DNA of 64,000 nucleotides from Spongilla lacustris (GCA_949361645.1 OX442436.1:6481862-6545861); one strand, 5' to 3'. Counted from the first letter of the stretch, positions 45,628 to 60,900 are shown. The notes: generated from the letters alone by a model not told the origin. Program-made: numbers and translations.

Positions 45628-45695
45628 ATTAGAAGGGCGGGCCCTACCACCGCGTTTGGTCGACCAAACGCGGTGGTAGGGCCCGCCCTTCTAAT
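45628..45695. repeat. Perfect 68-bp palindrome
   Basis: Two 34-bp arms meet at GGTC|GACC with no spacer. Each arm reads ATTAGAAGGGCGGGCCCTAC then CACCGCGTTTGGTC. A related single arm is at 46879-46910. Confidence 0.9.
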
Positions 45696-46329
45696 GTAGC
45701 ATAGCGTTTGTTGAGAGCAGAGATATTTTTGCCATTCTTCTAGGATGGCTTTCCACACTACAACAACGTCTTTGGTTTCTGAGCGCCCGTCGGTCATTTG
45801 ATTTAATTAGCATCGATACCACAGCCGAAGCATGCTCCATGGCAGTGGGGGCCGCCCGCCGCTGCCATACAAGTACATTCCACGAAAATGTCACCCTCGC
45901 TATACACCTTTTGTCAGTTTGAATAGCTATAACGTCCGAACGGTTAAAGCTATCGACATTCTATATTCAAAACTTCATACTACACCATTTCTCTATGGGA
46001 AAATACATTTTGGGGTCTTGCACTTATTCTGTGCCAGTATTACAACGTTCGATACCCCACCGAGTTCAAACCCGCCATAACTTTTGGTAGGAGTAATAAA
46101 ATCGCATCAAATTCGGTTTGATACAGTTGAAAAAAGTACGTCCACATTTTCCCGCTCGATTCGCGCCAATGATTTTGGCAAAGAAGGCGGTTGTTATATC
46201 ATCGAGCGGGAAAAAGTGCACGTAGTTTAATTATTATGCACTTTTTCCCGCTCGATGATATAACAACCGCCTCCTTTGCCAAAAATTTGGTTTGTAGGTA
46301 CAGAGGTTGTATACCTATATCGATTCGTA

Positions 46330-46482
46330 CTGTTCGTTACACAGAAAAAAAACGCGTCAAATCAATTTTTGATTTTATAGATGATTGAACACACCACTGT
46401 TCAATCATACGATGATTCTACAAGTGATTTTAAAATCATCTATGAAATCAAAAATTGATTCGCGGTCTTTTTTTGCTGTGTT
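46330..46482. mobile_element. Foldback MITE nested in the fifth palindrome copy
   Basis: Ends CACAGAAAAAAAACGCGTCA and, inverted, CACAGCAAAAAAAGACCGCG, with inner arms TCAATTTTTGATTT / AAATCAAAAATTGA. It interrupts the palindrome sequence between TTCGTTA and TTAATTTTTATGCC. It belongs to the family seen at 28885 and 10550. Confidence 0.75.
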
Positions 46483-47284
46483 AATTTTTATGCCATCCGT
46501 TACGGAGATACGGTTGAAAAGGCATAAAAATTAACGAACAGTACGAGGTATAGGACCTCTGTACCTACAAACCGAATTTGAAGCGATTTGATTACTCCTA
46601 CCTAAAGGTATGGCGGGTTTGAACCCAGTCGGATATCGAACGTTGCAATACTGGCGTGCAAGACTCCAAAATGTAATTATCATAGAGAAGTGGTGTAGTA
46701 AAATAGCGTTAAGCCGTTAACCATTCGGACGTTATAGCAATTCAAACATAAGGGAATTATATATATAATTATAATTATATAGCGAGGGTGACATTTTCGT
46801 GGAAACTGTCCCAAATGTGTACGTGTATATAAAACATAATTATATTCACAATAATAGTTCATCTTGGTACATGTATAGGCCAAACGCGGTAGTAGGGCCC
46901 GCCCGACTACCTACATACGTAAAGGATCCCAGCTGCTAATAAACTGCATGCGCGCATACTGCTATTCCCATACATTCACTGTGCTCTAGGGGGACTTCGT
47001 CCTCAGCTACGAGCCCCTCAAGCAGCTAACGACTCTGACTTTGGAACCGCGTCGTGCGCGCGGTCACGATCGTACCCTAGTGCTTCGCTCTCGTCTAACT
47101 TGTACAATTTATGCACACAACTCAATTCGTACAATCTATTTATAGAGTCTTGCAAATTAGCAGGGTAGTACATTGCAAACTGAAAGAGCACTTACACTGA
47201 TCTTTACGATAGCCGTATGCCGCTCTAGTTAATAGCATGGGAGGGCACAAAACGGTATTTAAATACTCGCTGCTTCCTTATGTT

Positions 47285-47290
47285 TTTATT
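47285..47290 (-). terminator. Candidate poly(A) signal of gene B
   Basis: AATAAA on the minus strand, about 245 nt past the gene B stop codon. It is in the right position but is only a hexamer match. Confidence 0.35.
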
Positions 47291-47533
47291 TATGTGAATA
47301 TAACATTATGGTATTGTATGCTAATAGTACGTATGTTGGACGGGCTGTGTAATGAATATTCTGATGATGCGAATTGCATGCACCTAAATAACTGGCGCCA
47401 CCTCACGACATACATGAGAAAATAAATCCATACGTATGTTATGAAGGGGGTGCATGTATGGGTACAGACCATATATATGTACAATGAATGTTTGGTCCTT
47501 TTCAAAGTGCCCCCATACTGTGTGGTGCTTGTG

Positions 47534-47641
47534 CTACTTGGGCTTGCTTGTGTCCTGGAAATTTGCATATGCAACATTCATCTCCACGTAATCAGCAATG
47601 ACTTCATGGCAGTATATGTACTGCTCCTGGTGAGCAAAGAA

Positions 47642-47696
<55 letters not shown>

Positions 47697-50600
47697 GTGT
47701 GCGTGAGAGAGCATGTGTATGAATGAACTTGCCACGTCACACCTAAAAAATGAACAACATATTTGTGTAGCCAAATGCTAAATCAGTTATAATAACTAAA
47801 TACTGTTTGGTCTTATGCAAATATATACCATTATGGCCCTACATGTACCTTCATACACATGTACCTTCACACACATGTACCTTCATACACATGTACCTTC
47901 ATACACATGTACCTTCACACACATGTACCTTCACACACATGTACCTTCACACACATGTACCTTCATACACATGTACCTTCATACACATGTACCTTCATAC
48001 ACATGTACTTTCATACAAATGTACCTTCATACACATGTACCTTCATACACATGTACCTTCATACACATGTACCTTCACACACATGTACCTTCATACACAT
48101 GTACCTTCATACACATGTACCTTCACACACATGTACCTTCATACACATGTACCTTCATACACATGTACCTTCATACACATGTACCTTCATACACATGTAC
48201 CTTCATACACATGTACCTTCATACACATGTACCTTCATACACATGTACCTTCATACACATGTACTTTCATACACATGTACCTTCATACACATGTACCTTC
48301 ATACACATGTACCTTCATACACATGTACCTTCATACACATGTACCTTCATACACATGTACCTTCATACACATGTACCTTCATACACATGTACCTTCATAC
48401 ACATGTACCTTCATACAAATGTACCTTCACACACATGTACCTTCATACACATGTACCTTCATACACATGTACCTTCATACACATGTACCTTCACACACAT
48501 GTACCTTCATACACATGTACCTTCATACAAATGTACCTTCATACACATGTACCTTCATACACATGTACCTTCATACACATGTACCTTCATACACATGTAC
48601 CTTCATACACATGTACCTTCATACACATGTACCTTCACACACACGTACCTTCATACACACGTACCTTCACACACATGTACCTTCATACACATGTACCTTC
48701 ATACACATGTACCTTCATACACATGTACCTTCATACACATGTACCTTCATACACATGTACCTTCATACACATGTACCTTCATACACATGTACCTTCATAC
48801 ACATGTACCTTCATACACATGTACCTTCACACACACGTACCTTCATACACACGTACCTTCATACACATGTACCTTCATACAAATGTACCTTCATACACAT
48901 GTACTTTCATACACACGTACCTTCATACACATGTACCTTCATACACATGTACCTTCATACACATGTACCTTCATACACATGTACCTTCATACACATGTAC
49001 CTTCATACACATGTACCTTCATACACATGTACCTTCATACACATGTACCTTCACACACACGTACCTTCATACACATGTGCCTTCATACACATGTACCTTC
49101 ATACACATGTACTTTCATACACATGTACCTTCATACACATGTACCTTCATACACATGTACCTTCATACACATGTACCTTCATACACATGTACCTTCATAC
49201 ACATGTACCTTCATACACATGTACCTTCATACACATGTACCTTCATACACATGTACCTTCATACAAATGTACCTTCACACACATGTACCTTCATACACAT
49301 GTACCTTCATACACATGTACCTTCATACACATGTACCTTCACACACATGTACCTTCATACACATGTACCTTCATACAAATGTACCTTCATACACATGTAC
49401 CTTCATACACATGTACCTTCATACACATGTACCTTCATACACATGTACCTTCATACACATGTACCTTCACACACACGTACCTTCATACACACGTACCTTC
49501 ACACACATGTACCTTCATACACATGTACCTTCATACACATGTACCTTCATACACATGTACCTTCATACACATGTACCTTCATACACATGTACCTTCATAC
49601 ACATGTACCTTCATACACATGTACCTTCATACACATGTACCTTCATACACATGTACCTTCATACACATGTACCTTCACACACATGTACCTTCATACACAT
49701 GTACCTTCATACAAATGTACCTTCATACACATGTACCTTCATACACATGTACCTTCATACACATGTACCTTCATACACATGTACCTTCATACACATGTAC
49801 CTTCATACACACGTACCTTCACACACACGTACCTTCATACACACGTACCTTCACACACATGTACCTTCATACACATGTACCTTCATACACATGTACCTTC
49901 ATACACATGTACCTTCATACACATGTACCTTCATACACATGTACCTTCATACACATGTACCTTCATACACATGTACCTTCATACACATGTACCTTCATAC
50001 ACATGTACCTTCACACACACGTACCTTCATACACACGTACCTTCATACACATGTACCTTCATACAAATGTACCTTCATACACATGTACTTTCATACACAC
50101 GTACCTTCATACACATGTACCTTCATACACATGTACCTTCATACACATGTACCTTCATACACATGTACCTTCATACACATGTACCTTCATACACATGTAC
50201 CTTCATACACATGTACCTTCATACACATGTACCTTCATACACATGTACCTTCATACACATGTACCTTCATACACATGTACCTTCATACACATGTACCTTC
50301 ATACACATGTACCTTCATACACATGTACCTTCATACACATGTACCTTCATACACATGTACCTTCATACACATGTACCTTCATACACATGTACCTTCATAC
50401 ACATGTACCTTCATACACATGTACCTTCATACACATGTACCTTCACACACACGTACCTTCATACACACGTACCTTCACACACATGTACCTTCATACACAT
50501 GTACCTTCATACACATGTACCTTCATACACATGTACCTTCATACACATGTACCTTCATACACATGTACCTTCATACACATGTACCTTCATACACATGTAC

Positions 50601-53600
50601 CTTCATACACATGTACCTTCATACACATGTACCTTCACACACACGTACCTTCATACACACGTACCTTCATACACATGTACCTTCATACAAATGTACCTTC
50701 ATACACATGTACTTTCATACACACGTACCTTCATACACATGTACCTTCATACACATGTACCTTCATACACATGTACCTTCATACACATGTACCTTCATAC
50801 ACATGTACCTTCATACACATGTACCTTCATACACATGTACCTTCATACACATGTACCTTCACACACACGTACCTTCATACACATGTGCCTTCATACACAT
50901 GTACCTTCATACACATGTACTTTCATACACATGTACCTTCATACACATGTACCTTCATACACATGTACCTTCATACACATGTACCTTCATACACATGTAC
51001 CTTCATACACATGTACCTTCATACACATGTACCTTCATACACATGTACCTTCATACACATGTACCTTCATACAAATGTACCTTCACACACATGTACCTTC
51101 ATACACATGTACCTTCATACACATGTACCTTCATACACATGTACCTTCACACACATGTACCTTCATACACATGTACCTTCATACAAATGTACCTTCATAC
51201 ACATGTACCTTCATACACATGTACCTTCATACACATGTACCTTCATACACATGTACCTTCATACACATGTACCTTCACACACACGTACCTTCATACACAC
51301 GTACCTTCACACACATGTACCTTCATACACATGTACCTTCATACACATGTACCTTCATACACATGTACCTTCATACACATGTACCTTCATACACATGTAC
51401 CTTCATACACATGTACCTTCATACACATGTACCTTCATACACATGTACCTTCATACACATGTACCTTCATACACATGTACCTTCACACACATGTACCTTC
51501 ATACACATGTACCTTCATACAAATGTACCTTCATACACATGTACCTTCATACACATGTACCTTCATACACATGTACCTTCATACACATGTACCTTCATAC
51601 ACATGTACCTTCATACACACGTACCTTCACACACACGTACCTTCATACACACGTACCTTCACACACATGTACCTTCATACACATGTACCTTCATACACAT
51701 GTACCTTCATACACATGTACCTTCATACACATGTACCTTCATACACATGTACCTTCATACACATGTACCTTCATACACATGTACCTTCATACACATGTAC
51801 CTTCATACACATGTACCTTCACACACACGTACCTTCATACACACGTACCTTCATACACATGTACCTTCATACAAATGTACCTTCATACACATGTACTTTC
51901 ATACACACGTACCTTCATACACATGTACCTTCATACACATGTACCTTCATACACATGTACCTTCATACACATGTACCTTCATACACATGTACCTTCATAC
52001 ACATGTACCTTCATACACATGTACCTTCATACACATGTACCTTCATACACATGTACCTTCATACACATGTACCTTCATACACATGTACCTTCATACACAT
52101 GTACCTTCATACACATGTACCTTCATACACATGTACCTTCATACACATGTACCTTCATACACATGTACCTTCATACACATGTACCTTCATACACATGTAC
52201 CTTCATACAAATGTACCTTCACACACATGTACCTTCATACACATGTACCTTCATACACATGTACCTTCATACACATGTACCTTCACACACATGTACCTTC
52301 ATACACATGTACCTTCATACAAATGTACCTTCATACACATGTACTTTCATACACACGTACCTTCATACACATGTACCTTCATACACATGTACCTTCATAC
52401 ACATGTACCTTCATACACATGTACCTTCATACACATGTACCTTCATACACATGTACCTTCATACACATGTACCTTCACACACACGTACCTTCATACACAC
52501 GTGCCTTCATACACATGTACCTTCATACACATGTACCTTCATACACATGTACCTTCATACACATGTACCTTCATACACATGTACCTTCATACACATGTAC
52601 CTTCATACACATGTACCTTCATACACATGTACCTTCATACACATGTACCTTCATACACATGTACCTTCATACACATGTACCTTCATACACATGTACCTTC
52701 ATACACATGTACCTTCATACACATGTACCTTCATACACATGTACCTTCATACACATGTACCTTCATACACATGTACCTTCATACACATGTACCTTCATAC
52801 ACATGTACCTTCATACACATGTACCTTCATACACATGTACCTTCATACACATGTACCTTCACACACATGTACCTTCACACACATGTACCTTCATACACAT
52901 GTACCTTCATACAAATGTACCTTCATACACATGTACCTTCATACACATGTACCTTCATACACATGTACCTTCATACACATGTACCTTCATACACATGTAC
53001 CTTCATACACATGTACCTTCACACACACGTACCTTCACACACACGTACCTTCATACACATGTACCTTCATACACATGTACCTTCATACACATGTACCTTC
53101 ATACACATGTACCTTCATACACATGTACCTTCATACACATGTACCTTCATACACATGTACCTTCATACACATGTACCTTCATACACATGTACCTTCATAC
53201 ACATGTACCTTCATACACATGTACCTTCATACACATGTACCTTCATACACATGTACCTTCATACACATGTACCTTCATACACATGTACCTTCATACACAT
53301 GTACCTTCATACACATGTACCTTCATACACATGTACCTTCATACACATGTACCTTCATACACATGTACCTTCATACACATGTACCTTCATACACATGTAC
53401 CTTCATACACATGTACCTTCATACACATGTACCTTCATACACATGTACCTTCATACACATGTACCTTCATACACATGTACCTTCATACACATGTACCTTC
53501 ATACACATGTACCTTCATACACATGTACCTTCATACACATGTACCTTCATACACATGTACCTTCATACACATGTACCTTCATACACATGTACCTTCATAC

Positions 53601-56600
53601 ACATGTACCTTCATACACATGTACCTTCATACACATGTACCTTCATACACATGTACCTTCATACACATGTACCTTCATACACATGTACCTTCATACACAT
53701 GTACCTTCATACACATGTACCTTCATACACATGTACCTTCATACACATGTACCTTCATACACATGTACCTTCATACACATGTACCTTCATACACATGTAC
53801 CTTCATACACATGTACCTTCATACACATGTACCTTCATACACATGTACCTTCATACACATGTACCTTCATACACATGTACCTTCATACACATGTACCTTC
53901 ATACACATGTACCTTCATACACATGTACCTTCATAATATATGTACACGTTACAGAAGGTATATGCAACAAACACACACAAAGGGAGGCAGTCTGTGTAAC
54001 ATAGACCAGCACAACCTCGGGCTTTGCCACATGGCAAGTAAGATGATATGGTCAACGTCGTACTCCTAAGCACGTTGCTGATCTCGCTACGTATGAGATG
54101 CAGTGCACGCGACTCACCACTAGAGTTAATGGAGCTCGAGTTGTTGCTATCATTATATAAGCAAAGTTGCAAAAAATATGTACCACGTGAGATGGATCCC
54201 TTGCCTTCTTCTCTCCGTTGTCCGCTCTCGTTCGCTTATTGTTTTCTCGTGCCCAGCATTATTGCAAGATGTAAGACGCGTTTGACACCACTTGCAACTC
54301 CTCTATAAAATACCACCTAGTTGGTTGAGGTTGTTCAAAAGTGTTAACAACCGGTTGAAGCGGTTACTAAGTCGAAATAGAACCCGAGTGAGGCGGTAAT
54401 TTGAATCTCGCAATCGATTAACCGGAGCTTTGGAAACACCAGTTTCAAGCCAATCTGGGTGGGGATGACCACTCAATCACTGTGGGGAAGCTCTCAGGTG
54501 CTGTGCTGCAAAATGAGCCTCCACTAAATATTACAAGCAGTGAGTTCTTCAGCCCACTTAAATATACAGTTGCCTGTACAGCAGCTGGCTGTGAAAAGGA
54601 TTGTCCCAACAGTTGAGGTAGATTGCTAGTCGGTACAAGTGCTGTCCTTATGGTTGAATGCTTTCAATCTGGTGTCCGGATGTTGTCCTTTGCAATCCAC
54701 TTTCCAAAGCTATTCCCCTGGGTAACCTGGTGTTTCACAACATTCTGAGCGTTGCAGGCATCAACACAGTAGCCCACTTGGACCCTTCTTGGTCCTCATT
54801 CTTCACCTCACTATCCTTTCTGAAGATCATCAGATTAGATCATTATTGGTACCTCTTGCAGTCCAATGATGATGATAGTAGTGGCCACTATATCAACCTA
54901 AGCATAGACACATTCCACATTTTATAGTCTCTCATTTCCCATTTTGAGATTCTGGAGGCATCGATCAGAGCTGGGTGGATAGTGGACCATATTTTGAGAA
55001 GGGAAGCATGTTACTTGCTTTCACTTCTGCCCCTAGCTGTGCGATGTTTCTTTCTCCCTGTGTGCAGGCTGCTTCACCTTGCACATTCAACACCTCTCTC
55101 AATACATACCTTGAAGATGTTCAATACCATACCTTGAAGGTGTTCAAGCAGTTAGATGACGATGCGCTTCACTGCTTTGAAATGCTCCACTGCAGTTGAG
55201 CAAGCATAGCTAAAGATTACACTGCAGGCCTGCTATACCTGGGGCCATATGTGGCCAGATTGCAGGCCTGCTATACCTGGGGCCATATGTGGTCAGATTG
55301 CAGGCTACACCTAGGGACCTTTGTGCAAAGGGGACTCGGAACAAGGCTGTTCAATTTTTGCGACTGCGGGCAGTGACCTATGTTGAAAGAATTCCTAAGC
55401 AAATGCACTTAACCTAATGTGCTTCCAACATAAAATACATACATTTATTACATGCAGCTTGACTGAAATTAGCACAGACGTAACACTGGTGCATTGAAGG
55501 TAACATTGATGTATGTACATTGAAGGTAACATTGATGTATGGTACATTGAAGGTAACATTGGTGTATGTACATTGAAGGTAACATTGATGTATGTACATT
55601 GAAGGTAACATTGATGTATGTACATTGAAGGTAACATTGATGTATGTACATTGAAGGTAACATTGATGTATGTACATTGAAGGTAACATTGATGTATGTA
55701 CATTGAAGGTAACATTGATGTATGTACATTGAAGGTAACATTGATGTATGTACATTGAAGGTAACATTGATGTATGTACATTGAAGGTAACATTGATGTA
55801 TGTACATTGAAGGTAACATTGATGTATGTACATTGAAGGTAACATTGATGTATGTACATTGAAGGTAACATTGATGTATGTACATTGAAGGTAACATTGA
55901 TGTATGTACATTGAAGGTAACATTGATGTATGTACATTGAAGGTAACATTGATGTATGTACATTGAAGGTAACATTGATGTATGTACATTGAAGGTAACA
56001 TTGATGTATGTACATTGAAGGTAACATTGATGTATGTACATTGAAGGTAACATTGATGCATGGTACATTGAAGGTAACATTGATGTATGTACATTGAAGG
56101 TAACATTGATGTATGTACATTGAAGGTAACATTGATGTATGTACATTGAAGGTAACATTGATGCATGGTACATTGAAGGTAACATTGATGTATGTACATT
56201 GAAGGTAACATTGATGTATGTACATTGAAGGTAACATTGATGTATGTACATTGAAGGTAACATTTGATCTCTTACCAGGCTTCTGACAAAGTTAGGACGT
56301 CGTACCCTTGAGGACTTGATGAACTGGAAGAAGTCCACCACATGTTCAGTCTTGAGTCTCTCCATCATGGCATGGATGGTGATGAAGGCACCAGTACGAC
56401 CCATACCATCACTGGGGGGAGGGAGGAGGGGGAGGAGGGGAAATCATACATGTACATGCATATTCAAGGAAAAAACTTACACTCATTTGAACACTCATTT
56501 TCACACACACTCCCTTCACACCTATTTGCACACACCCACTTGCACACACACACTTGCACACCCACCCACTTGCACACACTCCCTTCACACCTATTTGCAC

Positions 56601-57922
56601 ACACACACACTTGCACACACCCACTTGCACACACACCCACTTGCACACACTCCCTTCACATCCACTTGCACACACTCCCACTTGCACACACTCCCTTCAC
56701 ACCCACTTGCACACAACAGTGATGTATTTGTTGTTGGTGTTTCCACACTGCATCTGTGCTCTGACAACTGAATCTGCAATGGAGATGACAGACTTGGTCT
56801 CCTCTGGGCACTCCATCTCTGGCCACCCTGGGTGGCAAAACAGGGTCACCTGGAGCTGCTGGGAGGAGTCCTGTGCAGTGTGGGAGGAGTCAGTTACCAA
56901 GACTACGAGGACGCTTTAGGAGTGCATAACCTTTTCGTCTCTGAGACGCAACTTGTAACAATAACCGTCCTCACTACGGGATTCAAGGCTGACTGATAGC
57001 TTTCCAAGTGAGTAAGATTCACCAGCCCTGAGTGGCCAGAACTGAGCTATACCATGCTGCTGAGGGAGGGAGGAAGGGAGGGAGGGAGGGAGGGAGGGAG
57101 GGAGGGAGGGAGGAGGGAGGGAGGGAGGGAGGGAGGGAGGGAGGGAGGGAGGGAGGGAGGGAGGGAGGGAGGGAGGGAGGGAGGGAGGGAGGGAGGGAGG
57201 GAGGGAGGGAGGGAGGGAGGGAGGGAGGGAGGGAGGGAGGGAGGGAGGGAGGGAGGGAGGGAGGGAGGGAGGGAGGGAGGTGAAAACCAATAAGAACATG
57301 GTACCAATAGAAAAAGCACATACACCTTGTCCAATGACCCACAGACAACATACACACATGTAACATACACACACACACACACTCACCTCATCCAGGCCAC
57401 ACAACATGACGATGGTCATACTCTTGAACTCCCACACCATCCTCCAGAAGTCATTCACTGTGTTCATAAGAGGGGCTTGGGCAGCTATGTAGGCATTACG
57501 AGCCTTGTACCCCTATATGGGACAAACAACTGTTACCATGGAAACATTACAATCTTGAATGCTGACATCCACAAAGCTGGCATTGATGTACTCTCCTCCC
57601 TGTACCCCTACTCCTATAGCCTTCAGTCGCACACGATCACGATTATCTGGTGGTGTAAGGAGAGGGGAGGAGAGTGAGGGGATGAATGGAGAGGGGAGGA
57701 GAGTGAGGAGATGAATGGAGAGGGGAGGAGAGTGAGGAGATGAATGGAGAGGGGAGGAGAGGTGAGGGTAGGAGGTTAATATGGAAGGGCAAAAGCAACA
57801 CCAACCCCCTCCCCCAACTCACAGGGCACGCGATCAGGGTAGCGGTTCTTATCATGGTTGAAATCCTGTCTGGCATCTGAAGTGTCATTACTGGTGGGCT
57901 TGTGGCAGACAATTTCCAACAG
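47534..57922 (-). CDS. Gene B PTP domain D2 (degenerate)
   Basis: Exons 57823-57922 (D-K-N-R-Y-P-D-R-V-P), 57567-57646 (G-E-Y-I-N-A-S-F-V-D), 57387-57512 (A-A-Q-A-P, F-W-R-M-V-W-E-F-K-S), 56931-57059 (Q-F-W-P-L), 56707-56870 (H-P-G-W-P-E-M-E-C-P ... T-V-V-C), 56276-56411 (N-D-G-M-G-R-T-G-A-F) and 47534-47626 (E-Q-Y-I-Y-C-H-E-V-I, stop). WPE replaces WPD and the P-loop is C-N-D-G-M-G-R, so low activity is expected, as in other RPTP D2 domains. The final exon lies 8.6 kb away, beyond the large satellite array. Confidence 0.86.
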
Positions 57923-60900
57923 CTATGGTATTGAAAGGTCACATGTACTAGCACGGCATGGCTACAGTAATAACTTATAATAACCTCGTACAATAATAAC
58001 TAACATCATACCTCATGCACTAATAACTACATGAGGTAATAACTACATGTATCAATAACTACTAGTAATAACTACAGTCCTTTGTACCTTGAACTGGTCC
58101 TGAAAAGCAGACCGAGTGTCATTTGTATTTTTATCGACTTCACGCATCTTAACCATCCTTGCAGCAAGTTCAGAAGCGTTGATCTGAGTGTCCCCACAGG
58201 TGATGAGTTCATTGAGGGCGTCGTGGATGAACACATACTGGGCCTGGGGAGGAGGGAGATGGAGAAAGGGGGTGGGGTGGGGATGAGATAAGTAATGGCA
58301 CATAAGTAATGGACAGAGCAACAAGACACACAGCAGAGGGAGAAACGACGGTGAAGCATGCTACAAACGGACAACCATATGTGCATTATTTAGAAGCACT
58401 TCAAATATAACTGACACATGCCCAGAATCATGTGATCAATACTGGGGGGGTCCCCATCACCTACCAAAGTCTGCACCACACTGGCCCGCTGTTCCCTTAA
58501 CTTTGCGAGGCAGTCCTGAATGTTGACTGCATCCGACATACTCCCCATGAGGTAGTCCAAGATGATGAAGGCCCCAGACCTCCCCACACCTGCGCTACAG
58601 TGGACCACCAGGGGGGAGCCATCTTGTCTGTGTTCACTGCGCACACGTTTGATGAACCCAAGGAGAGAGGTGGAGTAGAGGGGTACCCCGTGATCAGGCC
58701 AACCAAGAAACTGGAAGTGAGATATCTCAAGAGGTTCAGAACCATTCTAATGGAGGGCAAGAAGACTCGTGACATGGGTACCGGGTAGGTCATGACATGG
58801 GTACCGGGTAGGGTCAGGACATGGGTACCGGGTAGGGTCAGGACATGGGTACCACCCAGGTAGGGTCAGGACATGGGTACCGGGTAGGTCATGACATGGG
58901 TACCGGGAGGGTCATGACATGGGTACCAGGTAGGGTCATGACATGGGTACCGGGTAGGGATCATGGCATGGGCAACAGGTAGGGTGGTCAAGACATTATG
59001 AGTACCAGTTTCAGGCACCTCAAACTTACCAATCAGAATCATATTATTAATAGCAATCAACTACTTGTACATGTAAATCAAATGACACCAGTTACAATAT
59101 GCAATTGTGATCGTTTCAGGAAACTATATGATTTACTGCCCTCTCTATTCACACTTCACCCTCATTATACAATTTACTACAATAAAAATGATACATAACT
59201 ATTCATAACTATTCATAACTATAACACAGTAATTATCCAGTGCTCATGCTTTTATAATTAGCCACATTAATTAGCCACATTAAATGAACTCACACATGTG
59301 ATGGACATTTTCCTAGTTTCATAGTCAGCAAAGGTCATAGAATCGTTAAGAGTGACCCTCAGACCAGGGAATGGTTCATTGACTCCTCCCACACTGTCTG
59401 GCCAGTACTGCTCACACTTACGCTATGTAGGGTGGACATGTGAGACTGGGGAAGAGAAGGGGTGTGGACCTCTCACCTTCCCTCCCTCGTTGCACTGGGT
59501 CAGCATGACTATGGTGTTGACTTGCTCCTGCCAAACCATCCTCCAGAAGTCACGTACAGTGGATGGCATGGGGCCCTGGGCCACTATGTATGCACGCTTC
59601 TGATTGTAGCCCTGAGTAGTGTGAGTGAGGGAGTGGGTGAGGGAGTGAGTGAGTGAGTGAGTGAGTGAGTGAGTGTGAGGGTGGGTGGGTGGGAGAGGGA
59701 GGGAGGAGGATGCATATAGATTGTAAAAAGGGTAGTCGCTCACATCGATGTACGATGCGTTGATGTAATCTGATCCTTCCTCGCCATCAAGCTCACTAAG
59801 ACACACCCTGTTGTGATCATCTGCAGTGAAGGTATGAGGGTACAAGTGAGGGTATGAGTGTGTATGTTGTGATAATCTGCAGTGAAGGTATGAGGGTACA
59901 AGTGAGGGTATGAGTGTGTATGTATGTTGTGATAATCTGCAGTGAGGGTATGAGGGTACAAGTGAGGGTATGAGTGTGTATGTTGTGATCATCTGCAGTG
60001 AGGGTATGAGTGTGTATGTTGTGATCATCTGCAGTGAGGGTATGAGGGTACAAGTGAGGGTATGAGTGTGTATGTTGTGATCATCTGCAGTGAGGGTATG
60101 AGTGTGTGTGTATGTTGTGATAATCTGCAGTGAGGGTATGAGGGTACAAGTGAGGGTATGAGTGTGTATGTTGTGACCATCTGCAGTGAGGGTATGAGTG
60201 TGTATGTTGTGACCATCTGCAGTGAGGGTATGAGGGTACAAGTGAGGGTATGAGTGTGTATGTTGTGACCATCTGCAGTGAGGGTATGAGTGTGTGTGTA
60301 TGTTGTGATAATCTGCAGTGAGGGTATGAGGGTACAAGTGAGGGTATGAGTGTGTATGTTGTGATCATCTGCAGTGAGGGTATGAGTGTGTATGTATGTT
60401 GTGATCATCTGCAGTGAGGGTATGAGGGTACAAGTGAGGGTATGAGTGTGTATGTTGTGATCATCTGCAGTGAGGGTATGAGTGTGTATGTTGTGATCAT
60501 CTGCAGTGAGGGTATGAGGGTACAAGTGAGGGTATGAGTGTGTATGTTGTGATCATCTGCAGTGAGGGTATGAGTGTGTGTGTATGTTGTGATAATCTGC
60601 AGTGAAGGTATGAGGGTACAAGTGAGGGTATGAGTGTGTATGCAGTGAGGGTATGAGTGTGTATGTTGTGATCATCTGCAGTGAGGGTATGAGTGTGTAT
60701 GTTGTGATCATCTGCAGTGAGGGTATGAGTGTGTATGTTGTGATCATCTGCAGTGAGGGTATGAGTGTGTATGTTGTGATCATCTGCAGTGAGGGTATGA
60801 GGGTACAAGTGAGGGTATGAGTGTGTATGTTGTGATCATCTGCAGTGAGGGTATGAGTGTGTATGTTGTGATCATCTGCAGTGAGGGTATGAGGGTACAA

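Larger units (their letters stand above)
44153..47284. other. Intergenic region between gene B and gene A, repeat-rich
   Basis: It holds a C run (about 44803-44823), a segment sharing blocks with the SINE-like repeat at 2571, a perfect 68-bp palindrome (45628-45695), a fifth rearranged palindrome copy (45880-46820) with a nested foldback, and a partial echo of the 68-bp palindrome (46879-46910). No exon was recognised. Confidence 0.6.

Noticed and set aside
47807..54069. Three overlapping ORFs of over 2,000 codons on the plus strand
   Set aside because: They are read-through of a 16-bp satellite without stop codons in any plus frame. All three frames are equally open and the 'protein' is pure repeat, in an intron of a minus-strand gene.
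55395..56404. P-loop exon of gene B read through into a 26-bp repeat (311 codons)
   Set aside because: A good donor at 56276 and the homologous exon end in gene A show splicing to the E-Q-Y exon at 47626.
57016..57378. Poly-(L-P-P-S) ORFs
   Set aside because: Translation of the (GGGA)n tract in an intron.
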